This document shows positions 59,233-64,000 of a stretch of DNA of 64,000 bases, one piece after another. How positions within the stretch are numbered: the first letter of the stretch is position 1; every line of letters starts with the position of its first letter. The translations under genes and the position numbers were made by a program. Under the pieces are notes generated by a model. That model was not told the origin of the DNA. It was given only the letters and a program-made list of their open reading frames with translations, and searched no databases. The stretch comes from Heterocephalus glaber (Eukaryota; Chordata; Mammalia; Rodentia; Bathyergidae): positions 19,592,180 through 19,656,179 of the forward strand of contig NW_004624732.1 in the NCBI RefSeq assembly GCF_000247695.1. Direction: 5' to 3'.

Positions 59233-59320
59233 GAGCAGGGGATTTAGCTCAGTGGTTCTGCTGCCTGCCTTCCAAGAGCAAGGCTCCGACTTTGATCCCT
59301 GGTACCAAAAAAAAAAAAGT
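59233..59320 (+). mobile_element. ID-like SINE
   Basis: GCAGGGGATTTAGCTCAGTGGTTCTGCTGCCTGCCTTCCAAGAGCAAGG, then GACTTTGATCCCTGGTACC and A12. The A box is intact and the B box altered. The target repeat is not clear. Confidence 0.92.
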
Positions 59321-59329
59321 CCAATAAAT

Positions 59330-59690
59330 TATTGTTTATAACTGGATGTCCCTGCAAGGCTTCATGTTTTTGAAGGTGGGCTTGTAGGAAGATATTTGAA
59401 TTCTGTGGGTTTCAGTTGGATCGGTGGGGGGAGATGCAGCCAGTCAGAAGAGGTGGGTAACTAGAGTAATGTCCTGGAAAGTGAGTCTCCTTCCATTTGC
59501 TTTTTCTTTCACCCTCTGCATCTTGGTGGAGCTTTTTTTCTGCTCAGGCCTATCCACCATACAGCTGATCATGCAAGGCCTGACATTTCTGAAATGTGAG
59601 CCAAAATAAACTTTTGCTCCTCAAGTTGCTGGTGTTAAGTATTTAGTCAAACACATGAAGAAAATGACTAAGATAACTCTGAAGGAAAAA
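59330..59690 (+). mobile_element. MaLR-type LTR with polyadenylation signal
   Basis: Plus-strand LTR text: GATGTCCCTGCAAGGCTTCATG, CTTCCATTTGCTTTTTCTTTCACCCTCTGC, GTGAGCCAAAATAAACTTTTGCTCC (AATAAA signal) and a terminal TAAGTATTTAGTCAAACACATG...AAATGACTAAG. Same family as the copies at 16.9 and 32.4 kb (sense) and 37.7 and 62.3 kb (antisense). Confidence 0.75.
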
Positions 59691-59694
59691 TTTT

Positions 59695-61835
59695 CTTATC
59701 CTTTCATTTTTTTATCCCTAGATCTTTCATTTCTGCTCCTCCAACTTTCTTCTTTGGAGCCATGGATCTGGTTTTAATTGTCTTATGAGAGCCAGATTTG
59801 GAGTCATCGGGGTCTACCAGAAACAGGAAATAACTTCATGGGTATTCCAGGAAGACAGTGTAGTTGTTTCCTCTAGATACATTCAATAACTACGTAACCT
59901 GAGATTTCAAGCTAAAAAGCAAACAAACATTATGTTAGTCTACAACTCAGAAAATACCATTCTATTTACATCCTGTTTCCTACATTTTGTACCTACAAGA
60001 CCATGGGGAAGGAAGGCAAAGAAATCTCATGAGTGCAGTGGAAAAACTAAATTTAAAAGATTGTAAGAATTTTGAGCATATTTCATTTGGAATAAATGCA
60101 ACATATTAAAATAGAGATATCAGAAGCCAGAGCACAATTCTGGATCTAAAACTCATGGAGCACAGACACTGTGGATTTGGGAGGCACTGGTATATGCATA
60201 ATACATGAAACTGTTCTGTTAGGCTTACAATCAAATGGTGCATGTTCATTTTTCATAATAGCTTACTACATGCAAGCTCTAACTACCTCAGTAGACTATT
60301 ATAAGCTTTTTAACAAAAGTTCTAAATAAACTATTTGTTGCCCAACACAGGGCTAAGCATGTAACCATTATCAGTAAATATGTGTTGATTCAATTTAACC
60401 CTAGTAAGCTGTGTAACCTTAGTTCACTCAACTTTTCTGGGCTTCAATTTGATATCTAAACTTTAATGGCCTAAGCCAAACCTTGTTGTGACTTTTTGTA
60501 AAGTCTGATTTTTTATGTTGTTGAACTGAACTATAATCTCCTGCTGATTGTTTATTAAATCCGGTTTGTAGCTGAACCTTTAAAGCCCATGATTGATATC
60601 TGCTAGTTGTCATTCTGAATGACCAGGAGAGGATGTGACTTATGCCCTACTCATAGCTTTTTTGTCCAAAAAGCCTATGTGCCCAGGAAACATATTTGGT
60701 TCAAGTGCACCATTTTCTTCTTGAAAAAGAGCACTAAATGCTTCATCTTTTTTATATATACTAGAAAAATTTATTGACATGAATTTTATAAATATATGTG
60801 ATTTTTCACCTACTGTGTCTCAAAGAAGAGAATACAATTGAAGAAGATTTCTTTTGGTGTTAGAAATTTGAAAGTTATGCACTCAAAGGCATTCTTCAGA
60901 AGACAATTATTTCTTCATAGACAGTAGCATGGTGAAGATGGACATTTTCATCTATTTGAGCATGGTGACTGTTTCACAGATGGCCTTGCTCTTTCATTGC
61001 TTCCTCAAGTGTGTTTACATCCTGTATGGTTGTATCAGGTACCTTAGCCTCAAGAAGCCTCTGCTTTTTCATGTCAAATTGTAGATGATGCTACACTTCA
61101 AAACATTTAAATTCAGTCATGTTAACATAATGCTATATAAAGTTGAATATGAATTTATCTGACTATATGCATATTATCTCATTTAGATATAGATATATTT
61201 TCCCAAACACAGTGAAGGATCTAGGAAGCACTTAATAAAATGAAATTACCTATTTGGGAATAGAGCAGTCATGTAATTTTATTTTTAAAAGGGATAAAGC
61301 AAAATTTTCAGGGCTCAATATATAGAAAAGAGGCCAAAACACCAAATGAGAATGAGATTATTTGAAGTTGTACTAGAATTTTCTGAGTAACTAAAGAATA
61401 ACATAAAGTTAGGAGTCCCCCCAAGTCCTAGCTCACTGTAACAGTGCTCCAATGTGTGAAATAAGTCTTCATTTCAGAGATTAAATCACTGACTTTCAGA
61501 CCTCAAGAAACATTTCACAGTCATACTAAATTTGTTATTTATGTTCAGTTTGTCAGATAAAATGAAAAGCATCGAAAAACTACATTTTAATATAAATAGT
61601 TAACTAATATTGTTTGAGGCATAATTATTAGAAAACATTTCTTTTAATCAATCTGAAGTTGAATTTTAACTGTAGTTCTGTATTTATCTTTGATATATCC
61701 AGAAACCATACTTATATTTTTACTCCACATGTTTTACTAGAATACTCCTTTAGAAAATTTAGACAAATTTATAACAAAGGTTTTTTATTGATGGATCCAG
61801 TGTAGACAGAACATAGAATCTGGGACAGAAGGAAA
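59695..61835. other. Unassigned sequence
   Basis: No gene or well-preserved repeat. 60,330-60,470 is faintly MIR-like. The minus frame 60,428-60,613 is unsupported. Confidence 0.3.
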
Positions 61836-61837
61836 GG

Positions 61838-61950
61838 CCTCAAGGCTATTTAGCTACCAGCTGAATGATCTTAGGATATTGCTCGATGCTTCATCACCTA
61901 GTTTGTTTACTATAAAATGGGCATTGTACTGGGTAACTGATCAAAATAAA
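61838..61950 (+). mobile_element. MIR SINE fragment
   Basis: CTATTTAGCTACCAGCTGAATGATCTTAGG, then CTAGTTTGTTTACTATAAAATGGGCATTG, follows the MIR consensus order. Confidence 0.6.
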
Positions 61951-61954
61951 ATAA

Positions 61955-62315
61955 TAAAAATTTTTAAAAATAAAAATTAAAAATTAAAAATATTAGTAAC
62001 ATAAAAACTGTTTATAGTTTTTATTATAATTCATGATTCGATGGGTCAGTTGTTTGAACAGGGCTCAAATGGGAACTACTTTCACAGTGAGATCAGCTGA
62101 GCAGGCTGAGTGTTGTCCAGCTGCAGCCCGGGATACCTGGGGCATACAAGACAGCTGTGCTCCCACTTATAAAGGTTACAACCGAAAACAGACTCATCTG
62201 GGCCTCTTCTTCTTCATGTTTTGTCTCCAACATAAAAATCAGTCTTTCTACTTAGTGCTCAGGCTTCCAAGTGACCAATATTGAAACAACCATTTCTTTA
62301 TGGCTAACTGGGAGT
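61955..62315. other. Unassigned sequence
   Basis: Starts with an A-rich tract (AAATTAAAAATTAAAAAT near 61,970). The remaining part is moderately complex with a chance frame at 62,033-62,284. Confidence 0.3.
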
Positions 62316-62317
62316 GT

Positions 62318-62660
62318 TAGTCAGCTTTCTCTCATTGTCACAAAATACTGGAGAAAATCACCTTGAAGGAGAAAAGATTAATTCAGCCTCATGATGTCAG
62401 ACCATGGTCAGTGGGCTCCATTATTCTTAGCATGGTAGCACACAGTACATCATAATGGAAGCATGTGTGGTAGCATTAAGTTACTCACCTCATCGTAGTC
62501 AGGAAGCAGAGAGAGAGAGGACTGGGAAGAGTCCAAATACACTATGAAGATGTAATTTCTTTGCACCAGTCCCCAAGTCTTCATATTCACATGATCTCTC
62601 TGTCGTGCCAGTCTTTGAACTTTTGGGGGAACTTGTAGATTCAAACCATCCTAGATTAAA
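62318..62660 (-). mobile_element. MaLR-type LTR
   Basis: Antisense text: GTTAGTCAGCTTTCTCTCATTGTCACAAAATACTGG, GAAAAGATTAATTCAGCC, GACCATGGTCAGTGGGC, AGCATGGTAGCACACAGTACATC, CTCACCTCATCGTAGTCAGGAAGCAGAGAGAGAG. Confidence 0.75.
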
Positions 62661-62784
62661 GGAAAGAACAAACTGACAATGGCAGTAGTGTCCAAAGTTT
62701 GGAAACAATGAAAGAGAAAAGTTAAATAATATAGTATCAAACATTATTTAAAAGCTTTAATTCAATGTTTATTAATTCTGTGGT

Positions 62785-62875
62785 TTCATATTATTTATGT
62801 TAAACACATCTATCTATTGTATTCCATGCCTATTTTAGTGATTGGCACATACTAGGTACTCATTATTTATACATG
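62785..62875 (+). mobile_element. MIR/L2-like terminal fragment
   Basis: CCATGCCTATTTTAGTGATTGGCACATACTAGGTACTCATTATTTATAC has the typical TGGCACATAGTAGGTGCTCAATAA pattern of MIR/L2 ends. Confidence 0.5.
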
Positions 62876-62879
62876 TACA

Positions 62880-63825
62880 TCAAATAACAATATGGAAATA
62901 AAGTGAAAAGTACTGTTATGCTCTCAAAATAACTTTCATCTTTCTCAAAGAGAATACATAGGTTAGTCAAGGTAATAAGAAGAAGGCCATAAAGAAGGGC
63001 GGTAATGTGCTTACTTTGAGTTTTCAAGGAAAGAACCCATTTTACCCAATGATGGGGAGAAGCAAGAATCATTAGGTGTCTTTGACTGACTGGTACAATA
63101 TGCTATGTCCTTTTCAAAAGATACCATTAGTCATGGAAAAGGAAGAACAATATAACTGTAAATGAGAAATACAAAAGTTTCTCAGATCTGCTCATGTTTG
63201 AACTGAAGCAGAGACAATAGTGTCATCAAATGAAGCAAGAAGGAAAGTCCATACTAGAGAGGGCTCTAGGGTGATCCTCTCTCAATGATCAAACTAATAC
63301 TTGGCATTTACTAAATACCAGACCTGTACAGCTGATGAAGACACAAGTGAACAACACTGTCAATGTGTTTACTCCAATGCAAGTCATAATAACTTGGAAA
63401 GAAATGAAATGAAATGAAAAGTTAGGAAATATGTAAATAACATAGGCAAACTATAATATACCTTCATATAGTAATGACTGCTAAAATTGAAGATCATGGA
63501 ATAGGAAATGATTGCAGTAAGCTCTAGATGAAGGTAGGTGGGTTGCCTACAGGTGTCAGGAATCCCTCACTCAAGGAACATTTGACCTAATAACTCAAAT
63601 AAAAAATAATCAGAAAACTGGAGAAGAACACATCATGCTAAAGGATCAGGAAGTGCAAAGATTCCACAGGAGAAAAGTCCTGGAAGTTTCCCAAACAGAG
63701 CAACTCAACTTTATGAAGAAAAGAGGTTGATTATAGATGCTGAAAGAAGATAAAGTGGAATCTCTAAGATTCCAAGTGATCCAAAGACATAAATCTTACA
63801 TAAACTCTCATCCCAAACTATGGAT
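62880..63825. other. Unassigned sequence
   Basis: No gene recognised. A-rich and moderately complex. A minus frame at 62,863-63,072 is unsupported. Confidence 0.3.
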
Positions 63826-63827
63826 AT

Positions 63828-63918
63828 CTATTAGAGTTAGAGCACTTGCCTGGCATGTGTGAAGCCCTGGATTTAATCTCCAGTGGCCACTAGAAACAAA
63901 CAAACAACAAACAAAATG
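63828..63918 (+). mobile_element. Old ID-like/dID half SINE
   Basis: TTAGAGTTAGAGCACTTGCCTGGCATGTGTGAAGCCCTGGATTTAATCTCCAGTGG, then (AAACA)n. tRNA-derived with a decayed A box. It differs from the young ID-like family in the GCACTTGCC motif, so it is an older subfamily or the right half of a B1-dID. Confidence 0.7.
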
Positions 63919-64000
63919 AGTTTTGGAGAATATCATCCTACACAATATCTATTGAAATAATTTAGTAAGTGTAGCACTACATTAGTAACTCCAGTAAAGA

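Overview
This window is mammalian nuclear DNA from a non-murid rodent: AT-rich, poor in CpG and made mostly of retrotransposon remains. The organism call rests on two SINE classes. The first is a young family of about 75-100 bp, tRNA-derived and ID-like, with an intact A box (TAGCTCAGTGG), a B box (GTTCGATCC) and a GGTACC-A(n) tail. The second is B1 plus B1-dID dimers, a combination found in squirrel-, dormouse- and beaver-related rodents. The exact genus cannot be read from the sequence. I found no intact host protein-coding gene and no functional RNA gene. All long open frames are L1 fragments, one processed pseudogene, or chance frames.

Layout. Bases 1-5,180 hold a minus-strand L1 that runs from the ORF2 C-terminal region (cut by the window start) through a deleted RT region, the endonuclease and ORF1 into 5'UTR-like sequence. 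A HAL1/L1-like relic on the plus strand lies at about 6.2-7.4 kb. Bases 8.2-10.6 kb are an old minus-strand L1/HAL1 relic split by a processed pseudogene of mitochondrial ribosomal protein gene MRPS35 (8,739-10,042, 15-bp target duplication); a younger ID SINE sits inside that pseudogene. At 16.6-18.65 kb there is an MLT1-like MaLR element with both LTRs and internal sequence, and its left LTR is split by another LTR. At 21.6-22.05 kb lies a small 5'-inverted L1, followed by an LTR with TATA box and polyadenylation signal at 22.6-23.3 kb. Bases 23.8-38.7 kb are old L1, MIR, MaLR LTR and SINE debris with long unassigned AT-rich stretches. Bases 38,707-41,634 are the clearest event in the window: an L1 with a 17-bp target-site duplication and a 5' inversion (twin priming). 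At 43.7-44.6, 45.8-46.4, 47.7-48.0 and 51.5-51.95 kb there are more old minus-strand L1 pieces. At 53.2-57.45 kb an old minus-strand L1 is split by a younger L1 tail and an ID SINE. The remainder is unassigned intergenic sequence with scattered LTRs and MIRs.

The parts do not work together as a gene system. The region is best read as stacked retrotransposition history: MIR, L1M/HAL1, MER5A and MLT1 oldest, then other MaLR LTRs and B1-dID, then the recent L1 family, with ID SINEs youngest. L1-encoded machinery is the presumed source of the SINE and pseudogene insertions. I found no previously undescribed biological system. The observations most worth checking are the two twin-primed L1s, the nested MRPS35 pseudogene with an extra in-frame segment, and the ~0.9-kb RT deletion in the first L1.
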